Below, piece after piece: positions 10,767-19,486 of a stretch of DNA of 54,313 nucleotides. The stretch lies in NCBI GenBank assembly GCA_014730165.1, contig WJIS01000079.1, positions 1 through 54,313 on the forward strand. The letters run 5' to 3'. The notes below the pieces were generated by a model. That model did not search any database, had not been told where the DNA came from, and was given only the letters and a program-made list of their open reading frames with translations. The translations under genes were made by a program, and so were the position numbers. How positions within the stretch are numbered: position 1 is the stretch's first letter; each line of letters opens with the position of its first letter. The stretch is from Promethearchaeota archaeon. Its GTDB lineage: Archaea; Asgardarchaeota; Lokiarchaeia; Sigyniarchaeales; SOKP01.

Positions 10767-12053
10767 GTGATGATTTCAAAAGATTCAAAAATATTTTTGT
10801 TTATACTATTCCTTTATACTTTGATGAGTAAAAGCGAAAAAACTAAAATTGCTATTCAAAAAATTCAACACGATGATATCCATACAGCTGTTTTTAAGGC
10901 ATTAGAATTGATTCACGCAAAAAATCTTTTTAAAAAACCCAATCTAAGTGTATTATTGAAACCAAACATACTAATGAGTAAAGAACCAGAAGGAGCAGTA
11001 GTAACCCATCCGGAAATCGTACGAACAGTTATACAATGGGTTAAACAATTCGAACCTAAAAAGATCATCATTGCCGAATCAAGCGGGACGACTAATAGAG
11101 GTGCTACTGAAAGAGCTTTTATTGGAAGCGGAATTAAATCTGTTGCCGAGGATGAAGAAGTAGAGTGGATCCCATTTGATCAGACTAACAGAAAAATCTA
11201 TCAAGTTAAAGATCCTCTTATCTTGGATAAAATAGCATCATCTCAATTAATAGAGGAAGTGGATATCATCATTAATATTCCTAAATTAAAAACTCATAGT
11301 CAATGTATCTTAACCTGTTCAATTAAAAACATGTTTGGAACTTTAATTCTGGGAAATAAACCAAAAACACATGCGAAATTCCCAAAATACGAAGATTTTT
11401 CCGCTGCGTTAGCAGATATCTATTCAATTTCCAAACCTCAATTGACCGTGGTTGATGGTTACTTGTGTCAGGAAGGAAATGGACCAACGAGAGGAGATGT
11501 CGTAAAAATGGACCTCATTCTTACAGGATATGATCCTGTGGCATTGGACACAGTCGCTTGCGAGATTATTGGCTTTAATCCCGAAGAGGTCTTATATATT
11601 AATAAAGCTGCTGAAAAAGGATTGGGTACCAAAAATTTGGATAAAATAGAGATTCTGGGAGAGAATATTAAAGATGTATATAGAAAATTTGAAAGACCAA
11701 AAATTAAACCTATATCTGTTCCATTACCAAGATGGCTGGCAGATTACGTTGGTGATGTTATCTTTCGAGCATCCATTAAATTCAATCCTTCAAAATGTAA
11801 GCTTTGCTCTACATGTTGGGAGAATTGTCCCGTAAATGCTATATCTCCTCCAGAAATACTGCGAAAGGGGAATATTCCCATTTGGGATAAAAACAAATGT
11901 ATATTTTGTTACTGCTGCGCAGAGTTATGTCCCCATGAAGCTGTAGACTTTAGAATAAATTATATTAGGAACTTTTTTACTTCGAAATTGGGAATAATCT
12001 TCTCAGCCTTCATTATTACAATTGTGGTTATTTTAATTTTAATACTCCTATGA
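10767..12053 (+). CDS. DUF362 protein with two 4Fe-4S clusters and C-terminal membrane anchor
   Basis: The protein has 428 residues from GTG 10767; the ATG at 10824 (MSKSEKTKIAI) is an equally plausible start and resembles the usual DUF362 N-terminus. The DUF362 core runs to about residue 330 (LLKPNILMSKEPEGAVVTHP, PKLKTHSQ, VDGYLCQEGNGP). A bacterial-type 2[4Fe-4S] ferredoxin domain follows: CKLCSTCWENCP and CIFCYCCAELCP. The last 21 residues are a transmembrane helix (GIIFSAFIITIVVILILILL), placing the protein at the membrane. The family is thought to act in redox chemistry, but no reaction is established. With the first start, residues 9-20 would form an additional short hydrophobic stretch. 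Confidence 0.86.
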   Translation: MMISKDSKIFLFILFLYTLMSKSEKTKIAIQKIQHDDIHTAVFKALELIHAKNLFKKPNLSVLLKPNILMSKEPEGAVVTHPEIVRTVIQWVKQFEPKKIIIAESSGTTNRGATERAFIGSGIKSVAEDEEVEWIPFDQTNRKIYQVKDPLILDKIASSQLIEEVDIIINIPKLKTHSQCILTCSIKNMFGTLILGNKPKTHAKFPKYEDFSAALADIYSISKPQLTVVDGYLCQEGNGPTRGDVVKMDLILTGYDPVALDTVACEIIGFNPEEVLYINKAAEKGLGTKNLDKIEILGENIKDVYRKFERPKIKPISVPLPRWLADYVGDVIFRASIKFNPSKCKLCSTCWENCPVNAISPPEILRKGNIPIWDKNKCIFCYCCAELCPHEAVDFRINYIRNFFTSKLGIIFSAFIITIVVILILILL

Positions 12054-12081
12054 ATTAAAATATTCATTAGCTTATTTGAGT

Positions 12082-12119
12082 GATTTAATAATATAATTCC
12101 GATTTAATAGCATAATTCC
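12082..12119. repeat. Tandem 19-bp direct repeat in the promoter region of the HD gene
   Basis: Two adjacent copies, gatttaataatataattcc and gatttaatagcataattcc, differ only at two neighbouring positions. They lie about 85 bp before the HD-domain gene start. This could be a double regulator site or a recent small duplication. Confidence 0.6.
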
Positions 12120-12204
12120 AGTTGTTTATAATAAAGAATTTCTTAACCCCTTTATTTTATACTTCGATGTTCTCTAAATTTATTCATTTAAATTCCCGTG
12201 AAAA

Positions 12205-13494
12205 ATGAATTCAAAAGTAGCTAGAGTCTATGATAAATTAAAAGAAATCTTCCTATCTATAGATTCATCCTTTTTTAAACTCCCAGATTCAGAGTTTTTG
12301 AATTCTAATGAAGCTGATCTAGTATTTCAGATGTTCCCTGAATACTATAGAATTATCAGAAAAAGTTTTGATATAGATGAGGAGGAAGCTATTAGAACGT
12401 TAAAACACACTTTCAAAACATTACAGGTTTATTTCTTAATTTTGTCAGATAATTTTGAGTCGAATTTAACTAATGATAAATTTGGTTGTATTAGAGAAGA
12501 ACTAAAAGAGATCGCTGATTTAAATCCAATTATTTTTCCGTTAATTTTACTATTGCATGATATAGGAAGGCCATTCAATAGAACATGGCATACGATAGAA
12601 TCTAAAAATATGATTTATCATAATTCTTTGCTTGATGGATTTGATTTAGAAGAGTTAGAAAAAATCATTGTTCTAATTGTTATTGAGCATCATCTTCTTA
12701 TAGGAACCATATTTACCGGTGAATCTTCGTATCTGGGAAGTATTTCTTTATGGAAATCAATTGCTGAATTAGAACATTCTCTATCTGGTGAATCTATAGA
12801 TATTATTTTTCAATGTTTAAGTGTTTTTACTATTATAGATATTTGGGGATATGACTATTCGACTATTTACGACCATTATTTTGATTATTATACCAATATA
12901 AGACTTAATTTAGCACAAATATTTAAAGAGGTAAATTATAGGAAAGATCTTTCTGGAATGAAAATATTAGAAGAGAAATTGGCTCAATTAGATCATCAAA
13001 ACCTAAAGTGGCGTATTGCTTGTTCATTACGGATATTCCAATTCATTGATACTAAACCCTATTTAACTAAGAGATTCTATTTTAGAAAAATTGAAGAGGG
13101 TTTAGAGCAATTAGGTATGAATTGGAAGCAATTTGAGTCGAGATTGGGAAATTACTGCTCCAGAATCCAGTTTAAATATACTTTGGGGATAATGATGATA
13201 TTAGCAATGAATGAATTTAAAAGAAACCCAATAGATAAATCTTTCAAAATTGAATCAAATATTTTTAATTTTTGGATTGAATGCAGTAAGATAATTTATA
13301 TGTTTCTAAAAAGGAATGAACAACAGAAATCCCCATTATTCTACTATGTATTTGATTTACCTAGAACATGGTTTTTACAAGATTATTATAGAGAGAGAAT
13401 AAAAAAGCCTCTGTTGATAGAAAAAATCAAAAAGAGTAATTTTGATTATAATCATGAAATCTTTGGATATATAAACAAAATTAAGATTAAATAA
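12205..13494 (+). CDS. HD-domain protein (putative metal-dependent phosphohydrolase)
   Basis: The protein has 429 residues. The HD-superfamily ligand pattern can be traced: H68 in RTLKHTFKTL, H118-D119 in LILLLHDIGRPF, H162-H163 in IEHHLLIG, and D212 in IIDIWGYD. HD proteins usually hydrolyse phosphoester bonds of nucleotides or second messengers. The remaining roughly 200 C-terminal residues are helical with no motif that I recognise. The substrate is unknown and no partner gene adjoins. It is codirectional with, but about 150 bp from, the DUF362 gene and has a tandem repeat in its upstream region. Confidence 0.72.
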   Translation: MNSKVARVYDKLKEIFLSIDSSFFKLPDSEFLNSNEADLVFQMFPEYYRIIRKSFDIDEEEAIRTLKHTFKTLQVYFLILSDNFESNLTNDKFGCIREELKEIADLNPIIFPLILLLHDIGRPFNRTWHTIESKNMIYHNSLLDGFDLEELEKIIVLIVIEHHLLIGTIFTGESSYLGSISLWKSIAELEHSLSGESIDIIFQCLSVFTIIDIWGYDYSTIYDHYFDYYTNIRLNLAQIFKEVNYRKDLSGMKILEEKLAQLDHQNLKWRIACSLRIFQFIDTKPYLTKRFYFRKIEEGLEQLGMNWKQFESRLGNYCSRIQFKYTLGIMMILAMNEFKRNPIDKSFKIESNIFNFWIECSKIIYMFLKRNEQQKSPLFYYVFDLPRTWFLQDYYRERIKKPLLIEKIKKSNFDYNHEIFGYINKIKIK

Positions 13495-13533
13495 TTAGCA
13501 TTAGTAATAAAAAAAATGTAGTTTAATTAGAAA

Positions 13534-14097
13534 TTATCCCCTATCGGGTATTTTACTACATAACAGAGAACCCCCAAGCATCCCATTAATTCCACCAAAA
13601 AGTTCGGCGATTATCGTTAGTACAAGAATAATTATTAATAATGTTTGAGAAACCGGCAAAAAATATGTGATCGATAAAAGTATTATACCATCAACTAGAA
13701 ATAATGAACCAAATATTAGCTTCTTTTTTAAATGGGGGGTAGTTATCGTTTTAAATCTTAAATTAGCATCAAAAATGCCTGTCAAGAGTGCCAATACTGC
13801 GGTAAATGGTAAAGTAAATGAGAGCACTGTGATTGTGGTGTATATAGTATCAAAGTAAAACGTCGGGAATATAAGATTCAATAATGTAAGTATTAAAATA
13901 AACATCGTAAACCCTAAAGGAAGATGTAAGATAATTGGGTGCATATTCAATTCCATAAGTTTCCTTCGCTTTTCTGATACTTCACGTGTAAGTTCTTCAA
14001 ATGCACTTTTCGGTACGCCGCAAGCCGGACAGACCTCTCCTAGTTTGCTCTCTTCAATTATAAATCCACAATTTTTACATCTAACTAATTTAGCCAT
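13534..14097 (-). CDS. Rubredoxin-like zinc/iron ribbon fused to a DUF2231-type membrane domain
   Basis: The protein has 187 residues. Residues 6-28 carry CKNCG and CPACG, a rubredoxin-like metal knuckle pair (RCKNCGFIIEE, VCPACGVPKSAF). After a charged linker, the segment MHPIILHLPLGF matches the HP-x-x-H-x-P signature of DUF2231 membrane proteins, followed by four hydrophobic helices. The histidines could bind haem or metal, which together with the ribbon would fit a membrane electron-transfer role; this is inference. Convergent with the HD gene (39 bp apart). Confidence 0.78.
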   Translation of the reverse strand: MAKLVRCKNCGFIIEESKLGEVCPACGVPKSAFEELTREVSEKRRKLMELNMHPIILHLPLGFTMFILILTLLNLIFPTFYFDTIYTTITVLSFTLPFTAVLALLTGIFDANLRFKTITTPHLKKKLIFGSLFLVDGIILLSITYFLPVSQTLLIIILVLTIIAELFGGINGMLGGSLLCSKIPDRG

Positions 14098-14203
14098 AAG
14101 ATGAATCTTTGATTAGTGATTTTTAAAAATTCTCCTAATAGAAAATCAATCTGATTTATTAAAGCTATAAAAATGAGGAATTAGAATTTAGGATCTTCTC
14201 AAT

Positions 14204-15037
14204 TTAGAGATTAGTTTCTTTCACCTTTTTGAGAAATGCTTGTTTTTTTTTCTCTCCTTTTTTTTCATACTTTGGCCATATTCGTTTTACTTGACTGGGT
14301 AAACACATAATAATTTTTGAGAGAATTCCATCCATTTTAGGAACGCATACTTCAATTTTGTCTTTTAAAATTGCCTTCAGTACACCTTCTGCTACTTCTT
14401 CAGGAGGGACGGGATCATGGAGAAATGTTAACGGTGAGCCACCGTGTTTTGCTTCATATTCTAACATCGGGGTATCAACTGAGTCCGGAAAAATGGTTGA
14501 AACTTTTATATCATATTCCTTAAGCTCTAAGGCGAGGGTCCAATCTAAACCCCTTAATGCAAACTTCGTTGCGGTATATATTGAACTATATGTCTCAGGA
14601 ACTATACCTGCCAATGAAGAAATAGTAATAACATGCCCTTGATTCTGCTCCTTCATGATTGGAATAATTTCTTTAGTGCAAATTATTGCTCCCATAAGAT
14701 TGACATTGATTTGTTTTTCAATATCTTCATAGGTTGTATTTTCAAATAATCCTGGAATGATAATACCAACAGTATTAACTAAAAAATCAATTTTTTGATA
14801 TTTTTCTAAAGTCTTAGAATAGAAGGTTTTGACCTGCTCTTTATTAGTAACATCACATCGAAGCGTGAAAGGTTCTTGTTTCAAATCCTTCGATATTTTT
14901 TTTAATGAACCTTCATCTATATCACCTAATGCGAGTGCTATACCCTCTTTATCAAATAATTTCGCGATTTCTTGCCCAATTCCACCACATGCGCCCATTA
15001 ACACAGCAACTTTACCTTTTAACTCTTCCTTTTTCAT
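14204..15037 (-). CDS. Short-chain dehydrogenase/reductase
   Basis: The protein has 277 residues, a classical SDR. The nucleotide-binding glycine motif is GACGGIG (15-21); this takes the place of TGxxxGxG with Gly for Thr. N88-T89-V90 corresponds to the NNAG-type segment (LVNTVG). The catalytic residues are S141 (ISSLAG), Y154 and K158 (YTATK). It oxidises or reduces an alcohol/ketone with NAD(P). The substrate is not predictable. The C-terminal 20 residues are Lys-rich. It appears to be transcribed alone. Confidence 0.92.
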   Translation of the reverse strand: MKKEELKGKVAVLMGACGGIGQEIAKLFDKEGIALALGDIDEGSLKKISKDLKQEPFTLRCDVTNKEQVKTFYSKTLEKYQKIDFLVNTVGIIIPGLFENTTYEDIEKQINVNLMGAIICTKEIIPIMKEQNQGHVITISSLAGIVPETYSSIYTATKFALRGLDWTLALELKEYDIKVSTIFPDSVDTPMLEYEAKHGGSPLTFLHDPVPPEEVAEGVLKAILKDKIEVCVPKMDGILSKIIMCLPSQVKRIWPKYEKKGEKKKQAFLKKVKETNL

Positions 15038-15274
15038 ATAAATAATTCAACTATATTTTGAGTAATCTATGTGATTTAATATTATATTCAAAAACATAAA
15101 TACTTCATTTTCTTCAACCCAAATATTATCTATTGTTAAAGAAGATAAAGAATTATATGTGAAGAAGATAAGAGGTGATAATGATTAATTATTCAAATTA
15201 CATTAACTTATTTAAATTATGTTGACTTAATTTTAGGCAATAAACAAATTGCTTTTGCTAGTGTATTAAATATT

Positions 15275-15463
15275 ATGGTGTGGGGAGGTTCTTTAAACTC
15301 AAAAGGTTCTGATTATCTGAAAAAGCTTCGGGAAGCAGATAAAGTAGTAGGTTTTTTAGATAGGATTAAGGAAAAACTGAAACCGGAAGAAAAGTCCCAT
15401 ATTAAAAAGACGATCGACATAATTAGTGATTATGTGAATAGATTAACCGAGTCAAAAGAATAA
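15275..15463 (+). CDS. Small hypothetical protein
   Basis: The protein has 62 residues and is mainly charged helix (KLREADKVVGFLDRIKEKLKP, then KKTIDIISDYVNRL). The composition resembles real small Asgard proteins rather than random translation. No family recognised. It converges with the hydrogenase-protease-like gene (8 bp between stop codons). ATG at 15275 has no clear Shine-Dalgarno. Confidence 0.58.
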   Translation: MVWGGSLNSKGSDYLKKLREADKVVGFLDRIKEKLKPEEKSHIKKTIDIISDYVNRLTESKE

Positions 15464-15471
15464 GTTAATCA

Positions 15472-16044
15472 TTAAATCTCAGCTATTAATTTTTTAATCA
15501 TATCTATCATTTGATCAGCTGTTTTTTGGATTACCTCTGTGAGTTGAAAATTGAAAAAAGGGAGATCTTCATTCTCATTAATATCATCGATAGTAAGTTC
15601 TCCTTCTTTATATTGAGTGAGTTCCGTAAATCCATCAATACTCTTGGGAACAAATCCGATCATAAACACATCAGTTAATTCCGGTGTTTGTGCTTTTAAA
15701 TAATCGATCACTACATGGATGGGAATGGTGTGGCTCGAAATCGGAACCAAATCAACCATATGTTCACGTTCTATCAAAGCAACGGTTCCGGGTTCTCTAC
15801 TTAATGTACATGTATCAAGAATTACCAAGTGGGTTGGATTAAAATTTGTGATATCTTGGACTCTAGCAAGAGGATCTATACCAGCATTAATAAATAAGAC
15901 TTTATCACTTGAATGAGAGAGTAGTTCAGTTATAATATAGGGTCCAATTCCATCATCTTGCATTTTTTCCTCTCCCAAACCCATAAACACAATTTTTTTG
16001 GCATCCTTAAGTCTATTGAATAATTTATCGTACAAATCTTTCAT
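15472..16044 (-). CDS. HycI/FrhD-type hydrogenase maturation protease
   Basis: The protein has 190 residues. The family start GLGEEKMQDDGIGPYI (22-37) has the metal-binding acid at D31. The second and third ligands are visible as D77 in VILDTC and H105 in SSHTIPIH. This set corresponds to Glu16, Asp62 and His93 of E. coli HybD. Such proteases cleave the C-terminus of the [NiFe]-hydrogenase large subunit after nickel insertion. No hydrogenase subunit is in the window, so its substrate lies elsewhere. It is divergent from the endA-like gene (98 bp apart). Confidence 0.88.
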   Translation of the reverse strand: MKDLYDKLFNRLKDAKKIVFMGLGEEKMQDDGIGPYIITELLSHSSDKVLFINAGIDPLARVQDITNFNPTHLVILDTCTLSREPGTVALIEREHMVDLVPISSHTIPIHVVIDYLKAQTPELTDVFMIGFVPKSIDGFTELTQYKEGELTIDDINENEDLPFFNFQLTEVIQKTADQMIDMIKKLIAEI

Positions 16045-16142
16045 AACTAACTCTGATAATATTCACTGCTAAATTAAATTATCAATAGATTGTGTTTAAA
16101 AGTAAAATTCATTAGGAAAGTTGGATTTAAATATAATGAGAG

Positions 16143-16742
16143 ATGTCAGATAATTCAAGCGAAAAGGTCCAAATTGAAGGAAAGATCAAAGCAAATAAAG
16201 TAATAGTTATGGATCCCGATGGAATCTCAGAGTTCTATGAAAGCAGTTATATTGGGACAATTGAAAAAAACAATTCGAATGGTGAGGTTTTATATTTAGA
16301 TCCAATCGAAGTTCTTCTATTGAAAGAGAGGCGTCGTATCCTATTATGGCCAGCTAATAATAAAGATAAAGATTTATTTGATTTTGAAGGATTATTGACC
16401 TATTTTACGAAATATGATAAGAATTTATGGCAAAAATATATCATTTATATGGATCTGAGAAAAAGAGGCTATATAGTACGAGGAGGATATGGAGATGGAA
16501 TTGAATTTCGTGTGTTTAAAAGAGGTGCTGATTTTAGAGAAGATTCAGCAAGATATTTGATCTATCCCGTTTTTGAAGGTTCACCTATAGAATTGCGAGA
16601 TCTTGATAAAATTTCTAGAGTTGCACTAAGTTCAAGAAAAGATTTAATTGTCGCTACCGTTGATAGATTAAGCAAACCTATATATTATAGTGTAAAAAAG
16701 TTTGAGATTTTAAATAAAGATATAAGTGGTGATGAGCGTTAA
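16143..16742 (+). CDS. tRNA-splicing endonuclease (EndA)-family protein, probable non-catalytic subunit
   Basis: The protein has 199 residues with the two-domain EndA layout: an N-terminal alpha/beta domain, then the nuclease fold (YMDLRKRGYIVRGG, FRVFKRG, ARYLIY, SSRKDLIVATVD). The catalytic triad of M. jannaschii EndA is Tyr115-His125-Lys156. The matching positions here are F125 (FRVF instead of FRVY), S135 (in place of the His of HSxYL) and K166, which is kept. Two of three catalytic residues are therefore missing, as in structural beta subunits of alpha2-beta2 archaeal enzymes. The protein more likely supports a catalytic subunit encoded elsewhere than cuts pre-tRNA itself. The next gene overlaps its 3' end by 11 bp, so the two are probably cotranscribed. 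Confidence 0.85.
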   Translation: MSDNSSEKVQIEGKIKANKVIVMDPDGISEFYESSYIGTIEKNNSNGEVLYLDPIEVLLLKERRRILLWPANNKDKDLFDFEGLLTYFTKYDKNLWQKYIIYMDLRKRGYIVRGGYGDGIEFRVFKRGADFREDSARYLIYPVFEGSPIELRDLDKISRVALSSRKDLIVATVDRLSKPIYYSVKKFEILNKDISGDER

Positions 16743-18402
16743 CGATAAATTCGTGTGCGATACTTCAGTAATATTTAACGGTCAGATTTTAACATTAATC
16801 GAAGATGGAGAATTAGGTGATACACCTGAAATCTATGTCCCTAATGTTGTAATTGCAGAGGTGGAATACAGATCAAACATTCAGAAGGAAATAGGTTTTT
16901 TTGGGATTAATGTTATGAAAACTTTACGAGAATTAGATAGTGATGGGGAAATTCATTTAAAGATAACTGGAAAAAGGCCTTCGAAGGACGAAATCAAATT
17001 GGCACCCGGAGGAGAATTAGATGCGAAAATTCGAGAAGAAGCAAAAAACATTAATGCGGTTCTCATTACAGCAGACCGAATTCAAGGAGATATAGGTATC
17101 TTTGAAGGTCTTGAGGTTTTTTATGTTAAAGATAAAGTTACTAAAAAACCTACAGAACCCCTTACTCTTAGATTACTGGATTTTTTTGACCCTGATACAA
17201 TGAGTGTTCATCTCAAGCGAAATATCCCACCTTATGCTAAAAAAGGCGGTCCAGGGAGTTGGAGATTAGAAAAAATATCCAATGATATTATTAGTAATAA
17301 ACTAATTGAACAAATTGCCTTAGAAATTGTAGAGTATGTAAGGGAAGATGAGCATTCATTCATAGAAATTGAGAAAACGGGGGCATTGGTTGCTCAAATG
17401 CGTGAATTTAGAATTGTTATAACTCGGCCTCCATTTTCAAATGATGTCGAGATCACCGCAGTAAGACCTCTTGTGAACCTTGAATTAAACGATTATTCAA
17501 TCAATAATAGATTACAGAGGAGACTAGATAAAGCTGAAGGAATACTCGTTTGTGGAGCCCCCGGTGCGGGAAAATCCACATTTTCTGCTGCTTTAGCTAA
17601 TTATTATTTAGAAAATGAAAAAGTTGTAAAGACACTTGAAAGTGTCAGAGATTTACAAGTTAAACCCGAAATTACGCAATATACCAAATTAGATGGTAGT
17701 TTAGAAAATTCAGCCGATATTTTGCTGCTAGTAAGACCCGATTTCACCATATTTGATGAAGTTCGTACAACGGCAGATTTCAAGATTTATACAGATTTTA
17801 GATTGTCTGGAGTAGGAATGATTGGTGTGGTTCATAGTTCGTCTGCTATTGATGCGGTTCAACGATTTATCGGAAGAGTTGAACTTGGAATGCTTCCTTC
17901 CATAATTGATACAATCATCTTTATTAAGGGAGGAGATATTGAAAATGTGTTGGTAGTTAGAATGACAGTCAAAGTTCCATCTGGGTTTAAGGATAAGGAT
18001 CTAGCTCGTCCTGTAATAGAGGTGAGAGATTATGAGACCAGAAGATTAGCATTTGAAATTTATTCTTTCGGTCAAGATATTGTATTAAATCCTATCAATC
18101 CAATTAGAAGGAAAGATGGATTTGATGATTTTGAAAAGTATTCTCCGTTTGAAAGTCATAATAGAAGAAGTAGCGGAGATGAGTTTCATATAGATATTAA
18201 TATTAAAGGAGACAGGATGATAATTACTGCCCCAGATCGATATTCATCCCAAAATATACAGATATTATCAGAGCATAAATTAATATTTACTGGTGCGTTG
18301 AGTAGAAGTGGAGATATAACACTCTCATTGTCACAAAGGGAAGGAAAGAAAATATTGAGAGAAATGGAAAAACATAAAAGAATTTATGGAAAAGTAAAAT
18401 AG
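16732..18402 (+). CDS. PIN-domain / PilT-family ATPase with C-terminal KH-like domain
   Basis: From the ATG at 16732 (GTG codons at 16726/16729 are alternatives) the protein has 556 residues. Residues 1-140 are a PIN domain with acidic residues in FVCDTSVIF, VVIAEVEY and LITADRI. Residues about 260-420 are a PilT-like ATPase: Walker A GAPGAGKST, Walker B-like FTIFDE, then MIGVVHSSSAIDAVQRF. The final part, after about residue 470, looks KH-like. This is the archaeal PIN-PilT ATPase architecture (COG1855 type), suspected to act on RNA. The overlap with the EndA-like gene points to an RNA-processing operon. Confidence 0.9.
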   Translation: MSVNDKFVCDTSVIFNGQILTLIEDGELGDTPEIYVPNVVIAEVEYRSNIQKEIGFFGINVMKTLRELDSDGEIHLKITGKRPSKDEIKLAPGGELDAKIREEAKNINAVLITADRIQGDIGIFEGLEVFYVKDKVTKKPTEPLTLRLLDFFDPDTMSVHLKRNIPPYAKKGGPGSWRLEKISNDIISNKLIEQIALEIVEYVREDEHSFIEIEKTGALVAQMREFRIVITRPPFSNDVEITAVRPLVNLELNDYSINNRLQRRLDKAEGILVCGAPGAGKSTFSAALANYYLENEKVVKTLESVRDLQVKPEITQYTKLDGSLENSADILLLVRPDFTIFDEVRTTADFKIYTDFRLSGVGMIGVVHSSSAIDAVQRFIGRVELGMLPSIIDTIIFIKGGDIENVLVVRMTVKVPSGFKDKDLARPVIEVRDYETRRLAFEIYSFGQDIVLNPINPIRRKDGFDDFEKYSPFESHNRRSSGDEFHIDINIKGDRMIITAPDRYSSQNIQILSEHKLIFTGALSRSGDITLSLSQREGKKILREMEKHKRIYGKVK

Positions 18403-18745
18403 ATACTTATTTAGGATAACTTTCTCATAGAAAAAGTGACTCTTTTGATGACGTTTTATTGGTTATTAAAAATAATTATTTATTCTAGATTAACTATTCT
18501 AGATCTAGGTTAAAAATTTAAATAATACGATATCTGTAAGATTTTCATAATAGCTTAGAATATTAATTTTGAGATTAAAATGAGCAAATTTTGAGACAAT
18601 TACATAAATCTACATTATATCTTGTTTAAAAAAGATCTAGAAATATGAAAGGATTAATAGAAAAGCTGAAAACCCATATTTAATAAATTATATAAAAATT
18701 AAATAATTTGAATTATTTAGCAACTAAAAACTAAATCTGAAGGAT
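18403..18745. other. 343-bp gene-free stretch between PIN-ATPase and winged-helix genes
   Basis: Very AT-rich with no ORF of note. It holds a duplicated tattctagat (18481-18490 and 18495-18504), the second copy being part of the palindrome ctagatctag (18499-18508), and a perfect inverted repeat just before the next gene, listed separately. Otherwise I see nothing structured. Confidence 0.6.
18700..18719. promoter_or_regulatory. 20-bp inverted repeat, candidate operator of the winged-helix gene
   Basis: TAAATAATTtgAATTATTTA has two perfect 9-bp arms around a 2-bp centre and lies 26 bp before the ATG at 18746. The product of that gene is a dimer-type winged-helix protein, so autoregulation is a natural guess. 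The arms are pure A/T, so chance occurrence is possible. Confidence 0.4.
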
Positions 18746-19474
18746 ATGTCAAAACAAAATTCTCCTAAATCAAAGGAAATAGATACTAAGCAGTTAGAAG
18801 AGCAAATAGCACAACAAATAAAAATAGCTGATGCTCTAAATAAGATGATTAGAATTAGAATTCTTACATTATTATGGATTTATAGGGAACAAAGTGTAAA
18901 CGATCTGTGCGAGAAATTAGGAAAAAGCTGGCCAACAGTGAATACACATCTTGAAGCTTTAGAAGAATCTGGTTTGCTCGATATAAGAAGAGTAAAATCT
19001 CCTGGTCCAAAAAATAAGAAATTGTATTCGGTTAAACCCAATATGCTTAAGTATACTCGATTGAATCCAGATTTTCTTAAATTACCTCCAGAAAAGGTTG
19101 TAGAAATTTTAATGAAAGATATAGAATCTGATGCTAAAACGTTAACATTAATTCAAAAGGTTTTGGATGATATTCCCCCCTATCAAGAAGAACTACAAAG
19201 GAAATTAAAACAAATGAGTCCATCTAATGAAAAACTCAAACAATTTTACCTTAAAAAACACATAAATTACTATGTAGAAACACTTGATGAGGAAGATTTT
19301 GAATATTATTTTGAAAAACAAATGGAATTATTTGAAGAATTAGAGGAATTTAAAAAGGAGAAAAAGCAAAAAGATTCTTTAGAAGAAACAGAAAAATCAT
19401 ATATTCTATTCCAAGTAATACTTCCCGTTAGAGAAATTCAAAAAGCTCGTTCTAATCGGTTATGGAAAGTCTAA
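18746..19474 (+). CDS. ArsR-like winged-helix transcription regulator
   Basis: The protein has 242 residues. After a polar N-terminus, residues about 27-105 are a winged helix: MIRIRILTLLWIYREQSVND, the recognition helix region SWPTVNTHLEALEESGLL, and the wing RRVKSPGPKNKKLYSV. The remaining 130 residues are charged and helical, probably coiled-coil or a ligand/dimer domain, with no recognisable motif. It probably represses its own promoter through the inverted repeat upstream (inference). No effector or target gene can be named. It converges with the sirtuin gene (12 bp between stop codons). Confidence 0.8.
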   Translation: MSKQNSPKSKEIDTKQLEEQIAQQIKIADALNKMIRIRILTLLWIYREQSVNDLCEKLGKSWPTVNTHLEALEESGLLDIRRVKSPGPKNKKLYSVKPNMLKYTRLNPDFLKLPPEKVVEILMKDIESDAKTLTLIQKVLDDIPPYQEELQRKLKQMSPSNEKLKQFYLKKHINYYVETLDEEDFEYYFEKQMELFEELEEFKKEKKQKDSLEETEKSYILFQVILPVREIQKARSNRLWKV

Positions 19475-19486
19475 TCTGAGATCTAC

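Noticed and set aside
14358-14642. 94-aa plus-strand ORF antisense to the SDR gene
   Set aside because: Opposite strand of a confident gene; shadow frame without own signals.
15171-15225. AGAGGTGATA followed by a 14-codon ORF (MINYSNYINLFKLC) before the 62-aa gene
   Set aside because: The Shine-Dalgarno is good, but the peptide is pure AT-type sequence and no attenuator-like structure follows; not enough to call a leader peptide.
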